DNA of 64,000 bases from Hymenopellis radicata (Eukaryota; Basidiomycota; Agaricomycetes; Agaricales; Physalacriaceae). Shown piece by piece: positions 1 through 10,695 of the stretch (its first letter is position 1; each line of letters starts with the position of its first letter). The position numbers were made by a program, and so were the translations under genes. Where the stretch lies: NCBI GenBank assembly GCA_015501595.1, contig JADNRX010000244.1, forward strand, positions 1-64,000. The letters run 5' to 3'. Under the pieces are notes generated by a model that was not told where the DNA came from, ran no database searches, and saw only the letters and a program-made list of their open reading frames with translations.

Positions 1-1740
1 TTTAGCGGGGGGGATACTATGCCTCACACCTCAGCGCCGTCCGTTTCTTCAAATAATAATGTCAACCCGGTTCTAGGCGAGGCCACAGGAAGCCGAAACC
101 TCAAAAAATGCACGTTCCTTATATATGGCAGTAGGTGAAACGACTGTCTTCACATCCTATAAAGTCGGGTTCCGAGACTATATATAAACTACCTCTGCGC
201 GATGGAAAGCAGCAGCTTGAGGCAAACCAACCAGCCACTTGACGACTGGCAGGACAAAGTATCTGGGCTCCTTGTCCTCAAAGCCACAAGAAGAAAAAGA
301 CTAGGACCACGATCGAAGTATAGCGTGGGTGACCGCTACACCACCTCTGCCATGGCCAACCTAGGAATCGAGTGAATCACAAAAGCATTGGACAGTAGCA
401 AAGGCAACAAATAACCGGTGAGTACTTGAGTGACTACTAGAGTCTGTCAGCAGAGGACTTGCGAAAGGCTCACGAACGGAGGGAGCCGCTCTTTTTCCAA
501 TTCAGGTCATGCGTAGGTGGGTAGACGTGGGTGAGAAGATGAACCTGCGCGCAGCAAGAAAAAAATTAGTTGGATTCCTCTTAGTTAACAGCTTAGAGCG
601 GAAACACATACGAACATCATATCTTGTGGCTTGGATGTCTTGCAGCCCGGTACTAAGCGCTTAACCGTCAGTTTCACGTCGGTGCCTATAGATTGGCACT
701 TAGATCCCTGTTTCTGAAAGCTGCGAGAATGTCATACATCTTATTCTCGCTGAAGAAAAGCAAGCCAGACGACTGATGATAGGAGGATGGAAAGAGGAAA
801 CACGGGATCACGTGCTGCTGCCGGCCGCGTGAAACGTCGCCACAATTCCCCCTTCCCCGCCAGCCTCCTCGTGGCTCCCAGTTAACCCGGCTGCATATTG
901 AAGGTCTGAATCTCTCCGTGAGCTCATGGACTGACCAGTCAGTGGGGTGATATGGCGATAATGTCACCTTGGCAAGTCAGTGAGTCTTTCGACAGCCGAA
1001 ACCTCAGGCTAAAAAATGGAACAACCCTAAGCATACGAATGGCGGAGGTAGTACGCGGAATGTTTTCTGCGTAGGCACACCCTCTTCCTTGACTTGAACG
1101 ATCACCTGGGCAAGTCGGTAGCAGAACCTCAAAAATTATCCTTTCAAACCCGTGGATATATGACAGTAAGTAGTAACCGCTGCACCACCTCTGCCGCCAC
1201 GGGGTCGTCCCGCAGTAAAACCAAAGCTGCTCGTCGCGTCCTTGGGTGCAGGTCTCACATCTTCCTCCCCCCGGCTTTCCGTTGACGCAATGACCAGAAA
1301 AGAACTTCCGCGCGATAACTGATAACTAGTATGTCCTTTCCTCCTCTCCTTGTTGCTCCTCTTAACGCGGGATGAAGAGCCCAAATACGTCGTGATGCGT
1401 GTGGCCCGGCATTTATGCTGTCTGACATATTCCCGGTCGCTTGAAAAGAAGACGCATTCCCCAATGCAAGTGGGAGCCAAAAATGCTTTGTTGAAGCCTC
1501 CCCTAAACGGCAGCACATAACCGGTGAGTTACTAGTCTGCCAGCAGAGGACTTGCAAAAGGCTCCAAGCGACCCCACCAGCGGAGGGAGCGAGACGCGAT
1601 AATGACAGCTCTTTCGACACACAGCAAGTCGAACCCAAAAAAGCGCGAATTATCCTACCGATCGGGCGATGGCAGTAGGTAACGGCTACACCACCTCTGC
1701 CGCCAGACGTTATACTAGATATTGAGAACGGGAGGAGGTG
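1..1740 (-). repeat. tRNA-head-like repeat modules, left field
   Basis: This gene-free stretch holds minus-strand copies of the module seen at 40,957-47,860. Clear heads lie at 327-357, 1,160-1,200 and 1,666-1,706; a degenerate one lies at 125-212. Each reads, on the minus strand, GGCAGAGGTGGTGTAGCGG followed by TTA and a short inverted CTGCC. The middle part resembles a tRNA gene A box (TGGTGTAGCGG). Open frames of up to 182 codons here have no start context and no recognisable product, so I do not call genes. Confidence 0.75.
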
Positions 1741-1805
1741 GTGGATGGATAAACCCAGGCTTTCGGACCACGTGCAGTTACGTGCATGGAGGCGAGTTTG
1801 CAATT

Positions 1806-2353
1806 GGAATAATCTATTTGGGAACCCCGGTTCGTCACGTTTGTGACGCGAACCCTCCTCGGCCCGGTCATCCGACCGGGGGTCCTCAGCTGAGTTCGAC
1901 CTTAAGAGTCTAAGTACATATCTTTGTCGAGTTCAGGATGAGGAAGTAGCCATGTAGTAGTCATATAACATGGATACTGCCACTCTTGCTCTCACAGTGA
2001 CTCCGAGCTGGCAAGTAACAACATTTAAGTCTGGTCCACCGTCCGAGACGGCGGCGGGACCTTCGTCAGCATCCAAAAACAGTTTCCAAGTGCTAGTTAG
2101 TTTGACGGTAGGTGGATTGAGAGGCGGCCTACTTCTATAAGTATAGGTGTATTACACAAGTGTGGGGTGTGGCATACTTAATGGGTGCTTCTTGTTGTGA
2201 CTTTCAGTGTCTACCTTGTGCATAACCTCTTAGAGCAGCTCTTACAACTTACTGGTCCCTTCGCTTGTTGGGAAATGCTCGTTTACGCCACAGAATTTCG
2301 CCGGGGTTCGTGTCACAAACGTGACGAACCGGGGTTCCCAAATAGATTATTCC
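1806..2353. mobile_element. MULE-like MITE with 9-bp target duplication
   Basis: The element is 548 bases with terminal inverted repeats of more than 40 bases; the outer bases are GGAATAATCTATTTGGG. It is flanked by the direct repeat TTTGCAATT at 1,797-1,805 and 2,354-2,362. The other arm has the empty site with one copy of TTTGCAATT (near 40,864-40,876). A 9-bp duplication and long inverted repeats are typical of Mutator-like elements. No transposase is encoded, so the element is non-autonomous. It inserted after the arms were duplicated. Confidence 0.88.
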
Positions 2354-2537
2354 TTTGCAATTCGATCTTGTTTTCCTCGGAAAACCCATTGCACGCGCAA
2401 TACTTACTAGTTCAAAGTCAAGAAGAGACCTGTGGCGCAAATACGGCTATTCTCCATTCCTAGTCTTGCTATGTACATTGAAGCCAGCTTCGAATGTGTA
2501 TTTGAGTTACAACCTTTGCAAAGACTGTACGTTGGGT

Positions 2538-5163
2538 TCAAGCCTTCACTAACGCTAGATCCTCTGCGATAATGAGAGCCGCCTTCTCCCCAATGATCAA
2601 CGCCGTGTTGTACGTGTTTGCCGAAACATTGAGCGGGGCGATGCTCATATCTTTGAACAAGACATCAAGTGGTGCCGAGTATGTTGACGAGCGTTAGGGA
2701 CTCACCAGCAACCTTGAGATTCTTGACGCCGTAAACATTCAGACGCGAGTCGACAACACCAGAGGCGGCTCTCGGCTTCATCGCGCATGTTCCCAGCTAC
2801 ATTACATTTCAGCGCAAAGTTTCAAAGCGTTCGAGAAGAGCAGCATACCGAATGCCACGTTGTTTCAACTACAGTTTTGTCAGCCCAGAAAAGGAAGTAG
2901 CTGATGGTAAAGCACATACCGGTCTGACGGTGCCAGGCGTCAATCGCCTCATCATCTTCCTTGGAGTACACAATATCTGGTGCGGTGGGGTCAACTGGCT
3001 TCAACGGTTCGACGGCAGCGGCCGGACTGCCTGCGGGGAACTGGGGGTGGTCGGGTGCATGGTCTCCTTTGTAGCACGCCATCCTCCGAATGTATTCTCG
3101 TGTACGTTTGTACGCCCACCTGGCGGCGATGACATCAAACTTGCTACAAGTTCACGGGTCAGTACGGAATCGTCTGACGAGAAGAGACGCACTGGGTTAG
3201 ATAACCGCAATCAAAGTAGGGTGGCGTATACGGGTCGGCCGACGCAATGTGAACGCGTCCGATAGACTTCAAGTATTCCTGATAGCGACAACAAGTCATT
3301 TCAACCGTAAAATAGCAGGGTCAATTGACCAGCACGTACAGCGTAATAGATCATGTGCATAAGCCTTCGGTTTGAGGCGTGTCTCCCGATGTATCTATTA
3401 AGCAACGGTCACTACCTTGCGGAAAGGAATACATACAGAACTCACCCAGCAATAGGTCCGATGTAATACAGAGGTTTATCGGGCGCAGGCGCGTAGAACG
3501 AGTTCCAGACATCCTGGAAATCCGATCCGAGGCTAGCAACGTCTTGCGGCGTGGGGCGAATTTTGATACCGGCGTCGATACCACTGAGCGGCGCAGAGTG
3601 TTAAGCATCCTACTAGGGAAAGACACTATGAAACTTACTTGTGAGCCATGAGTCCTCTACCACCCTCTTTCCAAAGAGCTTCGTGTTCTAAGACATATCA
3701 TGAGCCACGGCATCAGTGGGAAAACGAACAAATCCGTACTCGCTATAGCCTCCTTGTTTCCTCCGAAGAGATCGTTCATTGTGTCCGTCCTCTCGTCGAC
3801 AAAGTATGCGGGAAAATAGACGTTGTGATCTACCATGTCGTCCATCAAATACAATAGCAGGAAGGCGGACAAAAGTACCATTATAGTTTTCTCCCACCCC
3901 GGGCAGATCGACGACTTGAGGGATCTTGCATTCATCCAGAATGTTCTTAGCACCGATACCAGACCTGCCAACAACGTGGAGTAGTCAGATCTCTAACTTC
4001 TTAAGTGAGACGGAAATGATGTACCGTTCGAGGATAGTCGGGGAACCAAAAGCACCTGCCGAAACGACGACAAGACGCACAGCCTTGAACACCGACACTT
4101 GAGAAATGCTCCCTCCTTCATCAACACACTCCACACCACATGCGGTGATGCCTTCGAAGATAACCCGCTTGACCCGCTTACCAGTGAGAATGACCAGATT
4201 GGCATTTTGACGTTTGTTATAGATGTAGAAATGCGCCGCATCTGATCGCCTTCCACTTTCGTGGCCTATGTATCTATGGAGCGTCAGAATCCAGGTTACG
4301 CGATAACTGACTGCGCTCACTTCGCCCAACGCTGCAATCATTTCTCAGAAAAATGCTCAAAATATAGATGTAAAAAACATACCCCATATGAGTCACAGGT
4401 GCGGAAATCGTTGATGTCTTTGGCAAACGATCGATTGTGGTCGTACTTGGCGGCCATTTCGAGGAACTGTTCGCCAATGTCCGTCCTGTGCCCGCCGGGA
4501 GAAACTTGTATGGGACCAGACGAACCATGGGTCGACATGTCCTCGTCACTGAAGGGCTCGTATGATTCCAACTAGAAACAAACATCCTCAGTCGAGCACG
4601 CAGTGTCGTACAGTTTCACAAACCTTGCAAGCCAGAGGAATCAAGTCCTTGGAACCCCATCCTGGGTTACCTAATTTCTCCCAGTCGTCGTAGTCAGACG
4701 CAGAGGCCCTCGTGTACATCATAACTAATCAAGACGCGTGAATACTAGTTCAAAGGGAGGGAGGAAGAGCACTACAGTTTACCGCGGAGCCACCAGCGAT
4801 GCATTTCCCGGTGGGGACGACAATCTTTCGACCCCTAGTGCGTCGCTGGGCTCGGAACTATAACGCGAAAACGTGGTTTCCGATGCAAGATTCGCCAGAT
4901 ACCGTGCCGGTTGTACATGAACGTCGACGTTCTCGGTGTGAGGACCAGGTTCAATAATCTAGCTTCGTAGTCAAGTTCAATTCACACGATCGACGTGGGA
5001 CAACCACGAACCAGTATTCTGAGCGATGGTGATAGTTCGGCCAGACGTCCTGCTGTCACACAGGCCGCGGTGCCTCCTGGAAGTATACAGTGAGCCGTTT
5101 GTGAGATGACCAGACAAGAATTTACTGACCGCCAGCGAAGATGATATCGTATGTGTCCGTCAT
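2538..5163 (-). CDS. Alcohol (methanol) oxidase, GMC family, left copy
   Basis: An FAD-dependent oxidase of the glucose-methanol-choline family, closest by motif to fungal alcohol oxidase, which turns short alcohols into aldehydes plus H2O2 in peroxisomes. About 17 exons give roughly 600 residues. Visible landmarks in order are MTDTYDIIFAGG with the dinucleotide-binding glycines, VPTGKC then GGSAVN and MMYTRASASDYDDWE, the GMC signature SAGAFGSPTILERSGIG, DLPGVGENYND, and near the end TTWHSLGTCAMKPR with the catalytic His, then APLNVSANTYNTALIIGEKA. The C-terminus is VKA, with no PTS1. Every intron I followed is GT-AG and frames stay open, so it looks functional. It shares a 420-base intergenic region with the divergent hydratase gene. 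The right-arm paralog is at 38,052-40,682. Confidence 0.9.
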
Positions 5164-5583
5164 GGCCGCAGGTCAAGTCAGCAAATGCCAGATAACTTTG
5201 GAAGAAGAAGAAGAATGGCGTCCCAACGATTGACGACTGATCATTTATATAGAAATGGAGTACAAACATAAAGGGGCACAGAGGGGAGAGTGAATGGCAG
5301 TTTTAGGGTGCTTGTCAGCCATAACCGCCACATTGAAGTCCGTGGCAGTAACGATCGAAAGCATGTTTGGTGAGCGGGATTTTCTCACCACCCGTGAGGA
5401 CTGCGACGGCAGTACTGAAAATCGGAGAGATTTGGAGAATTAGCTGGTTCCTCATCAGAGTTTCTGGTAAAGTTGCAAACCACGATGTCTTGGATTAGCG
5501 CGATCAACCGTTTCACGTAATCGGCAACCGGATGTCCGTTACCCGATTGCCGCTCCTTGCTTCCCCCCCAACATCACCTTCAA
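5164..5583. promoter_or_regulatory. Shared divergent promoter region, left arm
   Basis: This 420-base spacer separates the start codons of the alcohol oxidase (minus) and the hydratase (plus). The matching spacer in the right arm is 37,676-38,051. A bidirectional promoter is inferred from the head-to-head arrangement. No further motif was identified with confidence. Confidence 0.5.
5243..5251 (-). promoter_or_regulatory. TATA box of left alcohol oxidase
   Basis: The minus strand reads TATATAAAT about 80 bases before the ATG at 5,163. The same box, TATATAAAT, stands before the right-arm copy. This is positional evidence only. Confidence 0.6.
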
Positions 5584-6748
5584 ATGGCTTCAGAATTCTC
5601 GACTAATTGGTTGATTGTCTCAGAACCCTCTTCTCATGTTTATCACGTCGAGCTAGCACGGTATATCCCGATACTCAGCCCTCTCGGTCTGATCAATATT
5701 TACAACATTTGATAGAAAACCAGTGAATGCGTTTTCTATGGAGTAATTACGCGTCTTCGAGTCCATAACTCCCACCTAACACGCCACGACAGGTTCTGGA
5801 CTGACTATGGTCGTTTGTTTGACAACTTGACGCACAGTGGTGCCGACGTTCGCGTTGTTGTGCTGTCTTCCAGTTTGCCAAAGATCTTCACGGCTGGAAT
5901 TGACCGTAAGTGAAAGCAAGCTGCAGTGACGTATAATACTAAGAGGTTTGTAGTCTCCTCTTTGAATAATTCACTCAGCGCTGCCGAAGATGACGGTGCT
6001 CGAAGGGCGTTTTCGCTCACCAGCATCATCCGGGAGTTCCAGCACCACATCGGTGCACCACTACGATGTCCTTTTCCCGTTATCGTCGCGGTTCATGGAC
6101 CGGTAATTGGTCTCGGCGTCGATATAATCTCTGCATGTGATATACGATACGCTGCATCGAATGCAACGTTCTCTATCAAGGTCGGTTCACGGCTACATCA
6201 ACAGCTACATGTGCTGAGTTGTCATGAGGAAACAGAAATCGGGCTGGCTGCAGATATCGGCACCCTCTCGTACCTGCCCAAGGTAGCAGGCAATCTTTCA
6301 CTGGTACGCGAATACGCATACACGTCCAGTTCTTCGACGCCACGGTGGCGCAAAGGATGGGGCTAATATCAACTATTGTCGCCGGCGGCCGAGTCGAGGT
6401 CGTGCAAGCCACGTTGAACTTGGCTAAAGCGATCGCCAGTAAAAGTCCGGTTGCCGTGGCTGGAACCAAAAGATTGATATCGCATGCCATTGATCATAGG
6501 CGAGCGCCCGCCCTCATCTTGAAGTTGTTCTGTGACTCATTCTCCCTTAGTATCGCGCAAAGCTTGGACTACACTGCGATTTGGAACTCAGCTGCTCTGC
6601 AAACGAACGTGAGTTGATCCGTCGACCTTTTGCCCCGGCCGTGCCCGTCTCAACGATCACTCAGGACTTGGCGGAAATTCGTACTGCAATGATGGAGAAG
6701 AGAGCACCTCGATTTGAGGCCTTGAAGAAACCCGGACCGAAGCTGTAA
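5584..6748 (+). CDS. Dienoyl-CoA isomerase / enoyl-CoA hydratase family
   Basis: A crotonase-fold enzyme resembling peroxisomal delta3,5-delta2,4-dienoyl-CoA isomerase of unsaturated fatty-acid beta-oxidation. The start MASEFSTNWLIVSEP is followed by short exons giving KPVNAFSME, FWTDYGRLFDNL, VVVLSSSLPKIFTAGIDL, then PVIVAVHGPVIGLGVD and ACDIRY. After an intron come KETEIGLAADIGTL and MGLIS. The three acidic positions of the isomerase family (D in CDIRY, E in KETEIG, D in AADIG) are present. The C-terminus PKL is a plausible weak PTS1. Two oddities: the frame shifts by one base near 6,321-6,331 (between REYAYTS and FFDATVAQ), which is a mutation or a sequence error, and the intron at 6,500 begins GC instead of GT. 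The right-arm copy is destroyed. Confidence 0.8.
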
Positions 6749-8253
6749 AGGTATCATACAGTCTAGTATGTTCTCCTTGCCTCGAGTGTCAGATACGTTG
6801 GTGACCGTTGAGCAGATTTATACCACTCATCTTGACTATCATCCCCGTAGCAACGGATATCTATTCCTTCGCGATATGTTCTGTCTGAATTGAGGAGCTA
6901 ACGTGTGCTGTATGGTGCTAGAAAGCACAACCCCCCTGAGATATGTGTTGTATGTTTGATGAACGCAGTGTCCCTCGATACATGTTGCTTGACGTGCGTT
7001 TAGCAATGCGGGAGGATACTTGACCTCTCCGAATATGATATAAATGCTTTCAAGAACGCAGAAAGGAGCCGTCGATTTCCAAAGATCAAGTCTTTCTGTG
7101 GTCACGTCTGCACCGCGCTGCCGCCGCAGCTCCGAGAGATTCGCTAAAGAAACCAAATGATGCTTCAGCCGTTAGCCTCCGCTTTCCTCCAGCTGTCAAG
7201 TATCGTTAAGGCTCGCCCAGGTTGATGACATTTCCGGTTGGGCGTACGACTCCAAGAAGCCGCGCTGGTGAACTTATCCCAAGAGCGGTTGATGTCAGGT
7301 TAAAGCTACGATCTTCGTTCAGAACACTTTCGTTCTGGTCTTTCGCGAGGTGTTAAAGACTGCTAAATCTTGTCCGTGCAGATACATAGCTCGGATTGGT
7401 GACAACAGATTGGATGATGACCGCGTCGTGGAGTCCAAACCTTCCGGGAGGCCGAGGAGGACATTAATAAGAAATGTATCAGCGGGAATTAATACACGAC
7501 AGGTATGCAAGTCATCCTCCAGATCTGCGAATGTACATCGTTCGCAGACCGTTCGTCGTGGTCAACTTGACCAGAGTCCTGGGGGTGTCATCCAGAGAGA
7601 GCGAACGTTGAGCCATGAGTGTTAAAACAATTAAGAAGGGAGAAAGAAGTAGATGAGAAAATACCGAGTTTCCTCATTGAAAGTGGTGGTGGCGGTGAAC
7701 AAAGGAGATCGTGAGTATGAATATGAGTATGAGGAAGGTAATACACCCGACGGCCGAGTTCTTACGGCAACCGGGTCCCGTATACTGCCTCGCCGGCTCA
7801 GGCAGCCACGGGCCACTGAGCGAACAGCGCTTCGTAGCGACAAAACTAGTTGCCGGCTCACGCGTCCCACTCAGCAGGCGACGAACACCTGCGCTACCCC
7901 CCACGCAGGGTTCCAATTCCCGGCGCTCAACACGACTTGGCTTGCTGTCTGGAGACGCTTGCAGCAGTGTCTCAGAATGTCTCACATTCCACCACCACCC
8001 ATTTCTGGCAAACACGCAGGCGAGACCCATAACCCGTAACTCGTAACCCATAACCCATAACAACATAACAGCAGAACAGGATGATGATGATGGGAGGATG
8101 TGGTGGGAGGAGGAGCAAGGTTGTGCGCATCACGTGGTCGCAATTCTCTTTTGGGAAGTTCCAAAACCACGCACTGTATTTTGAGTTGACTAGCTACGGC
8201 GCCCTCTTTTACTTGACTACTGTTGTACAATGCCACTGCAGTTTCCGTGTCTC
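6749..8253. other. No supported gene; inner end of arm
   Basis: Bases 6,749-7,710 are shared with the other arm but have no ATG-started frame that I recognise. A minus-strand frame from about 7,616 (MAQRSLSLDDTP) is also present in the other arm (35,698) and stops quickly in both, so it may be a decayed 5' exon. Bases 7,711-8,253 lie outside the duplication. Four imperfect copies of ataacccrta lie at 8,026-8,060, with simple GAT and GGA runs nearby. Confidence 0.4.
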
Positions 8254-9828
8254 CTAAAGGTGGGCAAGAGTTGCCTCAGAGACTGTTAAGTCCTTCTCCA
8301 ATTCGTTCACCAAGCCAAGGACCTATCGGCATGTCAGGAGCCAGCCAACTATAGTAGACGTAGAACAGACTCACGTCTCGTGCACAGCCAAACGATAAGG
8401 TGAAGCCACTCCCGCCATGACCATAGGTGTGAATGGTTCTGCTATCACTTTTCCTGGTCTCCCGCTCGACACGAACATTGGTGCCGCGGAACGGCCGCAA
8501 GCCTTGAACGAGGGGTGCATCGGGATCATACTCGGCGTTCTCGAGACCTGGTACAAAGTTGTTGCACCGTGCGCGCATCCTTTGGATCTCCGGACTGTCC
8601 ATCTTCAAGTCAAGGTTGTGCTCGTGTGGTTGGACAAGTCCTAATGCAAGCCTTGATCAGAAGAAGTTATACTCGAAGAAATTTATGCTTACCGCCAACA
8701 ATGAGAATGTTGTCGTTTCGGGGAACAATGAAGACGATATCTTCATCCTCTCCTCGCGTATTGTCATGAGTGACAACAAGTGCTTCAGTGACCTTGGGGA
8801 AGATCTTGCCATCGTTCACTACTCGTACAAGGGCGCCACGAAGCGGATAGACCGACTCGTCGCCAGCGAGATCATGCGATCCCAGACCAGTGGCGTTAAC
8901 AAGGATATCAGCGTTGTACTCGGAGAGTAGTTGTTCTTCCTGGAATAAGAGATCTCCCTCCACCTTTCGGGTGTACAATTCAGCACCCTTGCAGGTCACC
9001 ACGAACTGGAGCCAGCGCATATACGCATCGGTGTCAATCATTGGCGACATATGCTGGTAAGAGTCGACGACACCGGCCTTCTTGTTAACTTGGTGGCGAT
9101 TTATGAGTGTTGGGTCGCGTTTAACGCCCTTGATCTACACATAACAAAGTCAAGGCGTGATAGAAGTGCGTGTCGGGTGAGACTTACCTCTGGGGACATC
9201 GCTTGAATTTCATTCCATTTGTCTAATTGACCGACATCGGCCATTTCTTCTAGCTTCTCGACGAAGAAAAAGTTGGCCATGCCCATGCGTACGCCATGGT
9301 CGAAAGCTTTCAAGTTTCCGACGGGCGGCATCCATTCCTGGAGCTTGTCGAAGATGTGGTACGAAGTCATGCACCAATTCTTGGATTTTTCGAGTGAAAT
9401 GACCTGAAGAATGCTTTAGGTTGAAGCCCTTTGATAACGCAAAATGGACGTACGTCAGTGTGCTTGCCACAGACGGCGGGCGGCCACTCCCATCTGTGGA
9501 AATGTTGTTAGAACCGCGGCTAATAGCAATGGAATGTACATACAGAGCACCTGCGATCTGAGAGGCGATGCGATCCTTTGGGTCCGCCCAACGGTCAGAG
9601 ACAATGGTTACTTGGTATCCAGCGTCCAAGAGCGTCCAAGCAGTCTGAGAACCGTCATAAAACAAGGACATATATTTGTGGAATCGCTCCTACAGTAAAT
9701 CCAGTGACGCCGCCACCGACGACCAGAACACGCTTGTTCTTCGGGGTTGCCGGGGATTGACCTCGCTCGAGAACGAGCTCATTGCGAGCTTGGATGAGGT
9801 GGAAGTTCGGGGTGTATGCGAAAGACAT
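8254..9828 (-). CDS. D-amino-acid oxidase family FAD oxidoreductase
   Basis: A flavoprotein of the DAO/DASOX family, which oxidises D-amino acids to keto acids, ammonia and H2O2. From the ATG, about 430 residues over six or so exons read: VLVVGGGVTGFTTAWTLLDAG (FAD-binding GxGxxG-like), SQIAGALWEWPP (the conserved turn after the Rossmann fold), ADILVNATGLGS, YPLRGALVRV, FIVPRNDNILIVGG, then RPFRGTNVRVE and YGHGGSGFTLSFGCA near the end. The last three residues are AHL, which fits the PTS1 consensus and suggests peroxisomes. A TATA box stands at 9,875. The frame is intact through all GT-AG introns. The substrate preference cannot be read from sequence. Confidence 0.88.
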
Positions 9829-9874
9829 GTTTGTTGAGAAGGCTGATGATGAGTCTCCGTGCAGTTTATTGGGC

Positions 9875-9882
9875 CTTTTATA
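9875..9882 (-). promoter_or_regulatory. TATA box of D-amino-acid oxidase gene
   Basis: The minus strand reads TATAAAAG about 47 bases before the ATG at 9,828. Confidence 0.55.
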
Positions 9883-10695
9883 CGAGTTGGAGTACGCTCG
9901 TATAAGGCATTTCGTCTGGACTTTCGGAAATTGATGTCGGGAAAGTTCATCAACAACAACCGTTGATGAAGACGCGAACTGTGGAGAAAGACGTAGTCCA
10001 TAAAGAATCGATTCCCTTCTGGGGCCCGAAGCCTATTATTTCAGAGCAAACATCCTATAAGCCCTTTAGCGTCGAGGGAAGCCTCAATTAAGCGTGCACT
10101 GGCCAATTATGCATTCCCCTTCGAGGCTGAGATAAATGATGGATGGCGACATTGCACGTTCCGAAATGCGTCTGCGGTTGTTGCGGCCAAGTTGCGGCGA
10201 GTCTAGACTTGTCCGTATATTCGATTCTGGTCAGGAGACGTCCGTTCTGTCAGTGATAACATGCATGACCTTGCGCTGTCAGCATCTTCCAAGAAACGCG
10301 AAACAACGGAACTGTCGACTTACGGAGGTCCACTTCTGCATCAAACCGTTAGACAGCGTTACATTCTACGCTCTGCTTTAGAAGTGTTTTTTTGCAATGA
10401 TTGAATCAGCAGCATGGTCTCCCGAGTTGTACATCGATGACAGTGATGAAGGTGGGAAGGAAGAAGCAGGCAATCGATCGCCATCAATTTGCTGCGAGTC
10501 AATCTTTGCTGAGGCTTTCGCTTTGCTCGCAGTTCACAAATAAGGCAAGGAGGGAGCAAAAGTGCGGACGGGGTTAGATAACGCGTCGATAAAGAAGAGG
10601 GTCACGACGAGGTGTGTTTCCGGTCGCGATCCAAAGACGTATAATTTCACCCGGTTGAAGTTACAACATTACAGTGTGTGATTTTACATTCAGTG
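9883..10695. other. Intergenic, nothing recognised
   Basis: I see no coding exon, repeat or RNA gene here. It contains the upstream region of the flavoenzyme and the 3' flank of the permease gene, which is transcribed towards it from the other side. Confidence 0.4.

Larger units (their letters stand above)
1..7710. repeat. Left arm of large inverted duplication
   Basis: This arm is similar, in reverse complement, to 35,604-43,656 throughout, including intergenic DNA, introns and both genes. The inner edge is at about 7,710, where the shared string ggagatc ends; the outer edge lies at or beyond base 1. Differences between arms are substitutions, a 548-base transposon only here (1,806-2,353), a 714-base element only in the other arm, a 763-base deletion in the other arm, and a rearrangement among tRNA-like modules near the outer end. 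Similarity of introns and spacers shows a segmental DNA duplication, not two independent genes. Confidence 0.93.

Noticed and set aside
1136..1803. Long minus-strand frames at the left edge
   Set aside because: They are made of tRNA-like repeat modules, and their right-arm counterparts do not keep the same frames.
6839..7156. Candidate gene conserved between arms (ORF with IYIIFGEVKYPP)
   Set aside because: Conservation is no greater than in neighbouring non-coding DNA of the arms, and there is no ATG.
8026..8060. Telomere-like ataaccc repeats
   Set aside because: Only about four imperfect units, in a region with genes on both sides; not a telomere tract.
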